Part shown: one piece after another, positions 42,208 to 50,079 of the stretch
Position numbering within the stretch: the stretch's first letter is position 1
How the letters are laid out: every line of letters begins with the position of its first letter
From: Bacteroidales bacterium
GTDB taxonomy: Bacteria; Bacteroidota; Bacteroidia; Bacteroidales; Muribaculaceae
Direction of reading: 5' to 3'
Assembly: GCA_900766975.1 (NCBI GenBank)
Contig: CAAFXO010000016.1
Span: 13,639 to 77,638 of the forward strand
DNA length: 64,000 nucleotides
Position numbers and translations under genes: made by a program
Notes under the pieces: generated by a model
Told to the model about the DNA's origin: nothing
The model's input: only the letters and a program-made list of their open reading frames with translations
Databases searched by the model: none

Positions 42208-42302
42208 GGTAATCTCTTTTTTGATGAAGTGTTGGATTATGGGTTATGTTTCTTAATTATCGTTTTTTGGCGGTGAAACACTCCTTATCATGTTCCACCC
42301 TC

Positions 42303-42334
42303 CAAAATTAGCAATAAGGTTTGTAATATGCAAA
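42303..42334 (-). promoter_or_regulatory. Promoter of tnaA
   Basis: On the minus strand: TTTG (42334-42331), 20 nt, TAATTTTG (42310-42303). Predicted leader of about 90 nt. Confidence 0.7.
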
Positions 42335-42421
42335 TAATATAGAAAATATTTAGATAATTTTTTCCGTAAATAGTTTTAATATTTTGTAAATAGTGAGTTT
42401 ATATTGCTGATATTCGGCATG

Positions 42422-43654
42422 TTATTTGATGCGAGAGCGTGCGAAAGTGGCTGTAATGGCAGCAGTGATGAGTCCGATGATGATTATGGGGGCGAGAGTA
42501 ATCAGCACGTCGAGGGGATGGACAGCGACGGGGTATGCTGAGACGATAGCCATAGAAGGGTCACCGGCGAGGGTTATAATGCCGAACTCCTGCTGGATGA
42601 TGCAGAGGGTGACGCCGAGGATGATACCGGAGAGTCCACCGGCGAGGGCGACATATATACTCTCCCAGGCGAAGATGCTGCCAATCTGCCGGCGGGAGAG
42701 GCCGAGGGCGGAGAATGTGGCGATGCCTCTCTCCTTCTCGATAACGAGCATCGAGAGGGAGGAGATGATGTTAAATCCGGCGATGGCGAGGATAAAACCG
42801 AGCAAAAGGAAAGATACCCACTTCTCGATCTTGACCATGCGGAAATTCATCTCCTGCTGGCGGGCACGATCTTTGACGACAAAATCGGGGCCCAATGCCG
42901 AGGCGATCTTCTGCGCCACTTGCTCTTCGACGAGTCCCGGGCGGCATTTTATCTCGACAGCCGAGGCTTGGTCTTGATACTGCAAGAGACGTCGAGCCTT
43001 CTCGATGGGGAGGATCACGCCATCCTCGTCATACTGCTGCTGATCGGTGTGATAGATGCCGGTGACGTGTAGCGAATCGGTGAGGAAAGAAGAGGCGGGA
43101 TTGGCGAGGTTGACGCGGCCGCGACGTCTTGGGGCGAAGATGAGTAGATACCGGTCGGGGGAGACGGCGAGGCGGGCAGCGACGCCGATTGAGACGATAG
43201 CATTGTCGGGAGCGGGAGTCGGCTGATCGATATAAGTACCGAAATCGGGGTCGAAGAGCCGGCGCACGGCAGTGACGCGGGCATACTCATCGGCGATGAC
43301 ACCCTTGATCTTGACCGGCATCTCCTGACCATTGCAGATGATCAGGGCATTGTCGGAGAGAGTAGGAGTGGCGACCTCCACCTCCGGGATTTTGCGGATT
43401 CGGTCGGTCAGCTCCGAGGCATGGTCGAAAGTTTTCCCTTCGGCGGGAGTCACCATGACATCGGGAGAGAGGGAGTCGAGTTTCGAGGCTATGACCTGCT
43501 GAAAACCGTTGAACACAGACAAGACACAGATGATAGCCGCCGTGGCGACAGCCATAGCGATGATCGACACGGTGGTGATGGTGGTCACGGCGCCATGCGA
43601 CTTTTTCGATCTCAGATAGCGCCAAGCGATCTTGGCGGCAAGCATCCGCTTCAT
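42422..43654 (-). CDS. LolC/LolE-type ABC transporter permease
   Basis: 410-residue inner-membrane protein of the FtsX/MacB permease family, like the subunits that release lipoproteins from the inner membrane for transport to the outer membrane. One helix lies near 28-50, a large periplasmic domain follows, and three helices are in the C-terminal part (FLLGFILAIAGFNIISSL, YVALAGGLSGIILGVTLC, VLITLAPIIIIGLITAAI). The first cytoplasmic stretch IAWRYLRSKKSHGAVTTIT is typical. No LolD ATPase is adjacent. It lies 47 nt after rbfA on the same strand and may be cotranscribed with it. Confidence 0.85.
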   Translation of the reverse strand: MKRMLAAKIAWRYLRSKKSHGAVTTITTVSIIAMAVATAAIICVLSVFNGFQQVIASKLDSLSPDVMVTPAEGKTFDHASELTDRIRKIPEVEVATPTLSDNALIICNGQEMPVKIKGVIADEYARVTAVRRLFDPDFGTYIDQPTPAPDNAIVSIGVAARLAVSPDRYLLIFAPRRRGRVNLANPASSFLTDSLHVTGIYHTDQQQYDEDGVILPIEKARRLLQYQDQASAVEIKCRPGLVEEQVAQKIASALGPDFVVKDRARQQEMNFRMVKIEKWVSFLLLGFILAIAGFNIISSLSMLVIEKERGIATFSALGLSRRQIGSIFAWESIYVALAGGLSGIILGVTLCIIQQEFGIITLAGDPSMAIVSAYPVAVHPLDVLITLAPIIIIGLITAAITATFARSRIK

Positions 43655-43701
43655 ACTCTGCGTCTACGTTGGGTTAATTCGGATAGATCGGTTTAGCTTG
43701 A

Positions 43702-44085
43702 TCAATCATCGAAAGCATCTTCGGAGAGGGGCTCGTCATGCAGATGGGGGTCAGCGGCGAGGATTCGGTCGATATTCTCGACATAGTCGAGGGAATCATC
43801 GATGAAGAAGCTGAGGTCGGGACACTTGCGAAGAGTTGTCTTGACAGCTTGAGCGAGCTCATAGCGGCAGGTGCGAGATTGGCTTTTGATATTGTTGAGG
43901 ATTTCCTCTGCTCTTTCGGAGGGGAATATGCTGAGATATACACGCGCGATGCTGAGATCGGGGGATACACGCACGGTGCTCACCGACACGAGCACACCGC
44001 CCATGCGGGCTGTTTGGCGGCGAAACATTTCGCTCAATTCCTTTTGAAGTAGTCTTGCTATTTTGGCTTGGCGTTTACCTTCCAT
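43702..44085 (-). CDS. rbfA: 30S ribosome-binding factor A
   Basis: 127-residue KH-like protein needed for late maturation of the 30S subunit and for growth in the cold. Conserved parts are RQAKIARLLQKELSEMF, VSTVRVSPDLSIARVYLSIFP and LRKCPDLSFFIDDSLDYVENI. The frame is open to a start at 44163, but the extra 26 residues are not family-like, so I use the ATG at 44085. Acidic C-terminal tail (DEPLSEDAFDD). It precedes the LolC/E-type gene, an order I believe is common in this group though I cannot check it here. Confidence 0.92.
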   Translation of the reverse strand: MEGKRQAKIARLLQKELSEMFRRQTARMGGVLVSVSTVRVSPDLSIARVYLSIFPSERAEEILNNIKSQSRTCRYELAQAVKTTLRKCPDLSFFIDDSLDYVENIDRILAADPHLHDEPLSEDAFDD

Positions 44086-44238
44086 ATAGATATTCTTAAG
44101 AAAAGTTGTTGTAATGAATGATTTAGAGAGTTTGCCGAATAGAGATATCCGGATAATCTCCAATGTCTCGGTAAGTCTCTTAATATAATAACGAATAGGA
44201 GAGGGTTTTAGTTTAGAGAGGGCGTTAAAGTGGCACTA

Positions 44239-44250
44239 AGAGCGCACTCT
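44239..44250. repeat. Gene-end near-palindrome, copy 2
   Basis: AGAGCGCACTCT, one base off the palindromic form found after mrp. It overlaps the stop codon of the O-methyltransferase gene. Confidence 0.45.
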
Positions 44251-44890
44251 AAAGTGGTTTCTTACGGATCAGGGTAAGTCCGTCACGGAGAGGGATGATC
44301 ACCTTATCGACATCGGGGTCGGCAGCCACCAAGTCGTTGAAGCGGCAGATAGCGGCAGTCTGAGGGTCGGAGAGGTGGTCTGGTTCGACGACGTGTCCAT
44401 CCCAGAGGGTATTATCTGCGATAAGATAGCCGCCGGGGGTGAGGAGTCGTTTGCAGTGGATATAATATTCGGGATAGCGTCGTTTATCGGCGTCGAGGAA
44501 TATCATATCGTATGATGTATCTGCTCGGTCGGCGATCCATATCATAGCGTCGGCGATATGGAGTGATATTCTTCCACCGTAGGGGGAATCGGCGAAGGCC
44601 TCGCGGATGAAGTCTTCGAGTTCGTCGTCGAATTCGATTGTGTCGAGATGGGCATCAGGCTCGAGACCTTCGGCGATGCAGAGTGCGGAATAGCCGGAGA
44701 AGGTGCCGAGTTCGAGCACTCGCTTGGGGCGGATCATGGCGGTAAGCATCTTTAGGAGCCGTCCCTGGAGGTGGCCTGAGCACATTCGACCATTTATCAG
44801 GTGGATATTGGTGGCACGCTCGAGGCGGTGGAGGTTATCGGGATGTGGGTCGATATGCCTTTCGATGTAGTTGAATATGTCTTGGTTCAT
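44249..44890 (-). CDS. SAM-dependent O-methyltransferase (caffeoyl-CoA OMT-like family)
   Basis: 213-residue class I methyltransferase of the family that includes catechol and caffeoyl-CoA O-methyltransferases. SAM motif I is VLELGTFSGYSALCIAEGL; the metal-binding Asp region is MIFLDADKRRYPEYY, and GGYLIADNTLWDG follows. The ATG at 44890 is used; a GTG two codons earlier is possible. It starts 12 nt after aroQ and is likely cotranscribed. The methyl acceptor is unknown; close bacterial relatives have been linked to small phenolics or tRNA, which I cannot decide here. Confidence 0.85.
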   Translation of the reverse strand: MNQDIFNYIERHIDPHPDNLHRLERATNIHLINGRMCSGHLQGRLLKMLTAMIRPKRVLELGTFSGYSALCIAEGLEPDAHLDTIEFDDELEDFIREAFADSPYGGRISLHIADAMIWIADRADTSYDMIFLDADKRRYPEYYIHCKRLLTPGGYLIADNTLWDGHVVEPDHLSDPQTAAICRFNDLVAADPDVDKVIIPLRDGLTLIRKKPL

Positions 44891-44902
44891 TGCCACGAAT
44901 GC

Positions 44903-45346
44903 TCACTTGTGGTTTGAGAGGGATAGTCGGGTGAGGTAGAGGAGAGCCAAGAGGTAACCATCGCGGCCGCAACCGGATATGATAGACTTGGCGGCACGAG
45001 CGGTGACGGATGTATGGCGGAACTCTTCGCGGGCGAAGATATTAGAGATATGCACTTCTACCACGGGGGTGGGGACAGCCTCTATGGCGTCAGCGATAGC
45101 GAGGGAATAGTGGGCGTAGGCACCGGGGTTGATGACGATGCCGAGGCAATCGGAGTCGAATCCGTAGGCATGTATCATATTGATGATCTCCCCTTCGCTG
45201 TTAGACTGCGAGTATTTGATTTGATAATCAGGAAGGTCGGCACGCAAATCGGAGAGAGTCTCTTCGAAGGTAGAAGAGCCGTAGATCTCGGGCTGACGCT
45301 TGCCCAGAAGATCGAGGTTTGGGCCATTGATAATAGCGAAATACAT
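44903..45346 (-). CDS. aroQ: 3-dehydroquinate dehydratase, type II
   Basis: 147-residue dodecameric enzyme of the shikimate pathway (3-dehydroquinate to 3-dehydroshikimate). Motifs are INGPNLDLLGKRQPEIYG at the N-terminus with the catalytic region around the following Tyr/Arg, SNSEGEIINMIH, VINPGAYAHYS and VEVHISNIFAREEFR. Full length. The gene is transcribed away from and downstream of tRNA-Asp, whose terminator separates the two. Confidence 0.95.
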   Translation of the reverse strand: MYFAIINGPNLDLLGKRQPEIYGSSTFEETLSDLRADLPDYQIKYSQSNSEGEIINMIHAYGFDSDCLGIVINPGAYAHYSLAIADAIEAVPTPVVEVHISNIFAREEFRHTSVTARAAKSIISGCGRDGYLLALLYLTRLSLSNHK

Positions 45347-45420
45347 AAGCGAAGCGCGAAATGTTGGTTAGACGTGATAGGAGTTAGGGAGGAGGGGGGG
45401 GTATCGAAAGGGATAGATAC

Positions 45421-45463
45421 GAAAAAAGATCAGCAGGAAACCGAAGTTTACGCTGCTGATCTT
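45421..45463 (-). terminator. Terminator of tRNA-Asp
   Basis: On the minus strand GATCAGCAG and CTGCTGATC (45461-45453 with 45436-45428) enclose a smaller AAAC/GTTT stem with a TTCG loop, followed by TTTTTT. It lies 14 nt after the tRNA. Confidence 0.88.
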
Positions 45464-45476
45464 CCTCTCTCCTCGG

Positions 45477-45550
45477 CGGTGCGGACGGGACTCGAACCCG
45501 CGACCCCATGCGTGACAGGCATGTATTCTAACCAGCTGAACTACCGCACC
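45477..45550 (-). tRNA. tRNA-Asp (anticodon GTC)
   Basis: 74-nt cloverleaf on the minus strand. The acceptor stem GGTGCGG pairs with CCGCACC, with G as discriminator. The D-arm is AGTTCAGCTGGTTAGAAT, the anticodon stem CATGC/GCATG encloses CTGTCAC, with GTC as anticodon, and the T-loop is the usual GGTTCGAxTC type. CCA is not encoded. It has its own promoter (45602-45633) and terminator (45421-45463). Confidence 0.96.
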
Positions 45551-45601
45551 AATTGAAGGTCTTTAGTCATTTGCTCTCGGTATCATTCCCGATTGCGAGT
45601 G

Positions 45602-45633
45602 CAAAGTTATAGCAAAAAATCGAAACCACCAAA
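45602..45633 (-). promoter_or_regulatory. Promoter of tRNA-Asp
   Basis: On the minus strand: TTTG (45633-45630), 20 nt, TAACTTTG (45609-45602), about 50 nt upstream of the tRNA 5' end. Confidence 0.72.
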
Positions 45634-45767
45634 TTTTTTACCAAAATATTTTCAAAAAAATTTTACCATTCAGCCCTAAAACATCGTCAAAGTCCTAATT
45701 CTCAAACAAATAAAAATTTGATATTTTTTTGAAAAAATTTAAGCCGGTTTACCACTATCAGCCCCAA

Positions 45768-45808
45768 CCATCGAAAAACGCTCCAAAAAAATAGAGCGTG
45801 CTCGATGG
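45768..45808. other. Nested hairpin in the tRNA-Asp/mtaB intergenic region
   Basis: CCATCGA (45768-45774) pairs with TCGATGG (45802-45808), and inside it ACGCTC (45778-45783) pairs with GAGCGT (45794-45799). It lies in a 573-nt gap with no gene that I can see; the rest of the gap is AT-rich and holds the two divergent promoters. No transcript can be assigned to it. Confidence 0.5.
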
Positions 45809-45962
45809 GCGCACCGTCATCATCGCCGCATAAGCATAAAATAAAAAGTTAGTAAAAAGTTGTCGCTCGCAAAAAATATAACAGGCAAATATCGATGGAG
45901 ATTTTGAGCGGGCAATTTTTGAGAAATTGGCGGGTGGTTTTCGGCAATTCGGGAATTTGCAT

Positions 45963-45970
45963 TATCTTTG
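45963..45970 (+). promoter_or_regulatory. Putative -7 box upstream of mtaB
   Basis: TATCTTTG matches TAnnTTTG; the -33 region is weak. Transcription from here gives a leader of about 145 nt that includes the tandem repeat at 46039-46076. Confidence 0.5.
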
Positions 45971-46038
45971 CAGTGTGGAAGTGATCTTTTTGTTTGGGTC
46001 GCGTCTTTTTTATTAGAACGGACTCGTTCTTTTTAAAG

Positions 46039-46084
46039 AGATATATACTCTCATTATAGATATATACTCACATTATATATGAGT
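46039..46084 (+). repeat. 19-bp tandem repeat and small hairpin in the mtaB leader
   Basis: AGATATATACTCTCATTAT (46039-46057) is followed at once by AGATATATACTCACATTAT (46058-46076), differing at one base. ACTCA in the second copy can pair with TGAGT at 46080-46084. It ends 39 nt before the mtaB TTG start. Confidence 0.6.
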
Positions 46085-46123
46085 GTGTTCATTTGGTGAA
46101 TGACATTATTAAATTAAGCGGAA

Positions 46124-47401
46124 TTGAAAGCAGCGTATTATACTCTTGGGTGTAAGCTCAATTTTTCGGAGACATCCACCATCGGCAAGATGCTTGCCTC
46201 ACGGGGCATTACCCGCGCCGAGGAGGGTGAAGATCCCGATATCATCGTGATCAACACATGTTCGGTGACGGAGATGGCCGACAAGAAGGGGCGTCAGCTC
46301 GTGCGGAAGCTCTCGCGGCAATCGCCCGAGGCAACCATCGTTGTGACCGGATGCTATGCCCAACTGAAACCGGACGAAGTGGCAAGTCTGCCGGGGGTCG
46401 ACATCGTGTTGGGGTCGAACGAGAAATTGCGCATCGTCCAATACTTGGATCGATGGATGAAGACCCGCTGCAGCCAAGTTGAGGTGACGCCCTCGTTGGA
46501 GATCCGTGAATTTATGTCCTCCTGCGAGCGAGGCGACCGCACTCGTTACTTTCTGAAAGTGCAAGATGGATGCGACTACTACTGCACCTACTGCACGATA
46601 CCCTACGCGCGAGGGCGCTCGCGCAGCGGCAAAATCAGCGAGATCGTCAAACTGGCGGAAGATGTAGCCGCCGAGGGTGGCAAAGAGATAGTGATCACCG
46701 GCGTGAACATCGGCGACTTCGGCCGCGACACCGGCGAGAAGTTTTTCGACCTTCTTAAGGCCTTGGACCGCGTCGAAGGTATCGAGCGCTACCGCATCTC
46801 CTCGATTGAGCCCAACCTCATCACCCCCGAGATCATCGAATGGATCGCCGGCGAGTCGAAGCGCTTCATGCCCCACTTCCATATCCCCCTGCAATCAGGA
46901 TCCGACCGCGTGCTCCGACTGATGAACCGGCGATATGACACCGCACTCTTCAGCGACCGCATCGCCCGAATACGCCAAGTCATCCCCGATGCCTTCATCG
47001 GCGTCGACATCATAGCGGGAGCCCGCGGTGAGACTCCCGAAGAGTGGGAGAAGAGCCGCGAATATGCCCGTAGCCTCGAAGTCAATCAACTACATGTCTT
47101 CCCCTACTCCGAGCGTCCCGGCACCAAGGCACTCCTCCTTGGCGACAAAGTGAGCCAAGAAGAGAAACATCATCGCGCCGCCGAACTGATAGAGATATCC
47201 AAAGAGAAACATGCCCAATTCCTCCGCCGACACGTCGGCACGAAAGGGCGTGTGCTCTGGGAGCAACCCACCCACGGAGCCGGCAAAATGCATGGCTTTA
47301 CCGAGAACTATATCCGAGTCGAAGCCGACTATGACCCGGCGTTGGTAAATAAAGTCACCGAAGTAGTGCTGAGCGACGACAACATTTCAGCCGAACAATA
47401 A
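46124..47401 (+). CDS. mtaB: tRNA (N6-L-threonylcarbamoyladenosine(37)-C2)-methylthiotransferase
   Basis: 425-residue radical-SAM methylthiotransferase that turns t6A37 into ms2t6A in tRNAs reading ANN codons. N-terminal cluster cysteines are in LGCKLNFSET, INTCSVTEMADKKGR and VTGCYAQLKP; the radical-SAM CxxxCxxC reads DGCDYYCTYCTIPYARGRSRSG. A TRAM-like domain is at the C-terminus. The start is TTG at 46124: an in-frame TAA lies three codons upstream and the conserved N-terminus begins right after it, so no ATG can be used. Such a start, with the repeat in the leader, suggests weak or controlled translation. Confidence 0.92.
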   Translation: MKAAYYTLGCKLNFSETSTIGKMLASRGITRAEEGEDPDIIVINTCSVTEMADKKGRQLVRKLSRQSPEATIVVTGCYAQLKPDEVASLPGVDIVLGSNEKLRIVQYLDRWMKTRCSQVEVTPSLEIREFMSSCERGDRTRYFLKVQDGCDYYCTYCTIPYARGRSRSGKISEIVKLAEDVAAEGGKEIVITGVNIGDFGRDTGEKFFDLLKALDRVEGIERYRISSIEPNLITPEIIEWIAGESKRFMPHFHIPLQSGSDRVLRLMNRRYDTALFSDRIARIRQVIPDAFIGVDIIAGARGETPEEWEKSREYARSLEVNQLHVFPYSERPGTKALLLGDKVSQEEKHHRAAELIEISKEKHAQFLRRHVGTKGRVLWEQPTHGAGKMHGFTENYIRVEADYDPALVNKVTEVVLSDDNISAEQ

Positions 47402-47423
47402 AAGAAAAGAAAGAGGCAACCGC

Positions 47424-48434
47424 ATGAAAGAATTAGGAGTAATAATATTGAACTGGAACGGGATCGAGCTGCTCAAGCGCTTTATCCCGACAGCCTCGTG
47501 CCATACCATCAGCGACCGAGTCGACCTGATCGTAGCCGACAATGGGTCGGACGACGCATCAGTGGCATGGCTTCGGGAGCAGCATCCCGAAGTGAAAGTC
47601 ATCGAACTGGGAGAGAACTATGGTTTTGCGGAGGGTTACAACCGAGTAATCTCACAAGTGGACTATCGCTACGTCACCCTCCTGAACTCCGACGTCGAAG
47701 TGCCCCCCGGGTGGTGGGTACCCCTCTTGGAATATATGGAAAATCATCCCGAAGTCGGAGCAATCCAGCCCAAGATTTTGAGCTACCGGGATAAGAGTCG
47801 GTTCGAATATGCCGGTGCGGCAGGGGGATATCTTGATTGCTTGGGCTATCCCTACTGTCGAGGGAGGCTCTTCGACGTAGTGGAGAAAGATGAGGGACAA
47901 TATGATGGATCTCCGACGGATGTGGCATGGGCGTCGGGAGCATGCCTGACGATGCCGAGCGAGCTCTACAATCGTCTCGGAGGTCTCGACCCGAAATTTT
48001 TCGCCCACATGGAAGAGATCGACCTCTGTTGCCGAGTTCACAACGCCGGATATAGGGTATGTGCCCTGACCGACTCGGCGGTATATCATGTAGGGGGAGC
48101 ATCCTTGCAGCAAGGGGATCCTCGCAAGACCTACCTCAACTTCCGCAACAACCTGCTCCTGCTGCATAAGAATCTGACCCGCAAGACAGGGCGAAAACTA
48201 CTGTTCAGAAGAAGGCTTGCCGACACCCTCGCCATAGTGATGTATCTGATCAAAGGAGACATCGCCAACATGCGAGCCATCATCCGCGCCCACCGCGACT
48301 TCCGCTGTATGCGTCGGGAATATAAAGAGACAGCCGACAAAGATGTGCTGCTCACCCTCCCCGGGGCAAATCGTAGCGCCATATGGGCAAGATATGTATT
48401 GCGGAAAGAGAAAATTGAGGTGAATGGGAATTAG
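47424..48434 (+). CDS. Family 2 glycosyltransferase (rhamnosyltransferase-like)
   Basis: 336-residue GT2 enzyme. The N-terminal domain has VIILNWNGIELL, LIVADNGSDDAS and the metal-binding TLLNSDVEVPPGWW; the acceptor region has SGACLTMPSELYNRLGGLDPKFFAHMEEIDLCCR, typical of WbbL/rhamnosyltransferase-like proteins. The C-terminus is basic. It starts 22 nt after mtaB and is likely in the same transcript. The stop codon lies in the first unit of the heptamer array at 48427-48524. Confidence 0.88.
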   Translation: MKELGVIILNWNGIELLKRFIPTASCHTISDRVDLIVADNGSDDASVAWLREQHPEVKVIELGENYGFAEGYNRVISQVDYRYVTLLNSDVEVPPGWWVPLLEYMENHPEVGAIQPKILSYRDKSRFEYAGAAGGYLDCLGYPYCRGRLFDVVEKDEGQYDGSPTDVAWASGACLTMPSELYNRLGGLDPKFFAHMEEIDLCCRVHNAGYRVCALTDSAVYHVGGASLQQGDPRKTYLNFRNNLLLLHKNLTRKTGRKLLFRRRLADTLAIVMYLIKGDIANMRAIIRAHRDFRCMRREYKETADKDVLLTLPGANRSAIWARYVLRKEKIEVNGN

Positions 48435-48524
48435 GAATTAGGAGATAGGAAATAGGAATTAGGAATTAGAAATTAGGAATTAGGAGATAGGAATTAGGAG
48501 ATAGGAGATAGGAAATAGGAATTA
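48427..48524. repeat. Heptamer array, 14 units of GGARWTA
   Basis: Fourteen uninterrupted 7-bp units of GGAATTA, GGAGATA or GGAAATA (one reads GAAATTA). The array begins over the stop codon of the glycosyltransferase and ends 28 nt before surE. A second, shorter array of the same units is at 52711-52752. Confidence 0.9.
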
Positions 48525-48552
48525 ACTTATAAATAGGAAGAAAACTACATAT

Positions 48553-49341
48553 ATGGGAAAACGACCTTTAATACTTGTGAGTAACGACGATTCATACCAG
48601 GCACTTGGCGTACATGTTCTGATCGAGCGACTTGTCGAGATCGGCGATGTGGTGGCAGTCTGCCCCCAATATCCACAATCGGGGCAATCGATGGCAATCA
48701 CGGTGAACCAGCCCCTGCACATCAATCCTCTGCCAGACTACAAGGGGGCGAAGATGTATAGTGCGACAGGCACTCCTGTAGACTGCATCAAATTGGCGAT
48801 GTATCATGTCTTGGATCGACGTCCCGACATCGTGGTGGCGGGCATCAATCATGGATCGAACTCAGCGATCAACGTGCTCTATAGCGGCACGATGGGAGCG
48901 ACGATGGAGGGAACAGCCTTCGGAATTCCATCGATTGGTTTTTCGCTCACCGACCACTCACCGAATGCAGACTTCACACCCTGCTTGAAGGCCGTCGACC
49001 TGCTGACTCGCGCAGTGTTGGAAAAGGGTTTGCCGTCGGGTGTATGTCTGAATGTCAACGTGCCCAACATCGAGGGGGTACCGGCAGAGATGAAGGTATG
49101 CGATCCCTGCAACGGGCGATGGAACGACGAATACAAAGAATATACCGACCCCTTCGGGCGGAAATTCTACTGGATCACCGGCAGATATGAGAACATGGAG
49201 CCGGAGAACACTGAGACCGACGAATGGGCGTTGGCACATGGCATCATCTCCGTAGTGCCGGTGGCAATCGAGCGCACCAAACATGTCGACACCAAGATCG
49301 ACTGGCTCGACGACGTCATCCGCCAGTATCGCGAAAGATAG
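48553..49341 (+). CDS. surE: 5'/3'-nucleotidase SurE
   Basis: 262-residue metal-dependent phosphatase of nucleoside monophosphates, linked to stationary-phase survival. The N-terminal metal site is ILVSNDDSYQALG; most homologues have NDDG, so Ser replaces Gly here. Further motifs are SGTMGATMEGTAFGIPSI and the Asn in INHGSNSAINVLYSGT. Length is normal. Its stop codon overlaps copy 3 of the gene-end near-palindrome. The heptamer array directly upstream may carry or affect its promoter; no TAnnTTTG box was found in the gap. Confidence 0.93.
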   Translation: MGKRPLILVSNDDSYQALGVHVLIERLVEIGDVVAVCPQYPQSGQSMAITVNQPLHINPLPDYKGAKMYSATGTPVDCIKLAMYHVLDRRPDIVVAGINHGSNSAINVLYSGTMGATMEGTAFGIPSIGFSLTDHSPNADFTPCLKAVDLLTRAVLEKGLPSGVCLNVNVPNIEGVPAEMKVCDPCNGRWNDEYKEYTDPFGRKFYWITGRYENMEPENTETDEWALAHGIISVVPVAIERTKHVDTKIDWLDDVIRQYRER

Positions 49342-49351
49342 AGCGCGTTCT
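49340..49351. repeat. Gene-end near-palindrome, copy 3
   Basis: AGAGCGCGTTCT overlapping the surE stop codon. Together with copy 4 it shares the 15-nt string CGCGTTCTAAACTAT. Confidence 0.55.
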
Positions 49352-49482
49352 AAACTATCACCTAAAAAGGACAAGATAGCAAACCCAAAAGTACATTATC
49401 GTACAAAACAGGGGTAAAATAGAACAAAAAATCCGATTTTTAACACTTTAATAAAAAAGAAATGTTAAAAATGAGATAATTA

Positions 49483-49515
49483 TTTGGGAATAATGAAAAA
49501 TATTGAGTATCTTTG
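49483..49515 (+). promoter_or_regulatory. Promoter of a candidate non-coding RNA
   Basis: TTTG (49483-49486), 21 nt, TATCTTTG (49508-49515). No open frame of useful length follows; a terminator occurs about 225 nt downstream. Confidence 0.6.
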
Positions 49516-49596
49516 CAAAGAAAATCGGTGATGAGGGCTGATTACAGCGCGAGCCGATTGACATGATATCCCCCTGACAAGGGATATCATGAGTTC

Positions 49597-49643
49597 CGTT
49601 TCATTGACAAAAAGTATATCGTATATATCGTTTCATTGACAAA
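49597..49643 (+). repeat. 15-bp direct repeats inside the candidate RNA
   Basis: CGTTTCATTGACAAA occurs at 49597-49611 and 49629-49643, 32 bp apart. Confidence 0.75.
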
Positions 49644-49737
49644 TTATTGTTGCATTAGTAAAGTTATGGATTAATAGTTTAATCAATTAGAATTAGGACA
49701 CACGGTCGCACTTCGAAGGATTTTGAGGTCGATCGGG

Positions 49738-49770
49738 AAAAAAGAGACACAGTGATGCGTCTCTTTTTTT
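49738..49770 (+). terminator. Strong terminator of the candidate RNA
   Basis: AAAAAAGAGAC (49738-49748) pairs with GTCTCTTTTTT around a 10-nt loop. The A and T runs on both sides mean it could act in either direction. Confidence 0.88.
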
Positions 49771-49880
49771 CGTATATGCACATTGGGAGAGAAAATATCG
49801 CCCGGCCTACACTTCACATTTATTAACATTGTTTTACACTTATTAATTTAGCTCTGCCAAGAAGTAGCAGTGCGGCTTAT

Positions 49881-49888
49881 TAATTTTG
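49881..49888 (+). promoter_or_regulatory. Putative -7 box upstream of the phage-like module
   Basis: TAATTTTG matches TAnnTTTG. No TTG box is seen 20 nt upstream. It would give a leader of about 185 nt ending with the hairpin at 50021-50057. Confidence 0.4.
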
Positions 49889-50020
49889 CAACGAGTTATC
49901 AAAGATGCGTTCCGGATAGAGAGCGATGGGCGCCATGACAACTCTGCAGACATAGAATAAGAATGATCTGAAATACCTTATTCCACACATCTTTACACTT
50001 ACAATTTATATCATTAACGG

Positions 50021-50057
50021 GGGATCCGAGGTCGGGTCCGAGCCGGAGTCGGATCCC
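50021..50057 (+). promoter_or_regulatory. Stable hairpin just upstream of the phage-like module
   Basis: GGGATCCGA (50021-50029) pairs perfectly with TCGGATCCC (50049-50057); the loop is GC-rich and can pair further. It ends 22 nt before the first start codon. No U tract follows, so it may control translation or bind a protein. Confidence 0.5.
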
Positions 50058-50079
50058 TCATTACTAAAAAGAGACTATT

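Larger units (their letters stand above)
49521..49770 (+). ncRNA. Candidate structured non-coding RNA (about 250 nt)
   Basis: A good promoter and a strong terminator bound a stretch without coding potential but with several hairpins. AATCGG (49523-49528) pairs with CCGATT (near 49555-49560) around an inner GCTG/CAGC stem. CATGATATCCC (49562-49572) pairs perfectly with GGGATATCATG (49581-49591). GATTAA pairs with TTAATC near 49670-49685. I do not see the signatures of tmRNA, RNase P RNA or SRP RNA; 6S RNA is not excluded. The only small frame is an 11-codon ORF near the 5' end. Confidence 0.45.

Noticed and set aside
42208..42302. A TnaC-like leader peptide upstream of tnaA
   Set aside because: The only small frame there (12 codons from 42291 on the minus strand) has no Trp codon and lies almost at the predicted transcription start.
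49521..49770. tmRNA, RNase P RNA or SRP RNA as identity of the candidate RNA
   Set aside because: None of the conserved segments of these RNAs that I know could be found on either strand.
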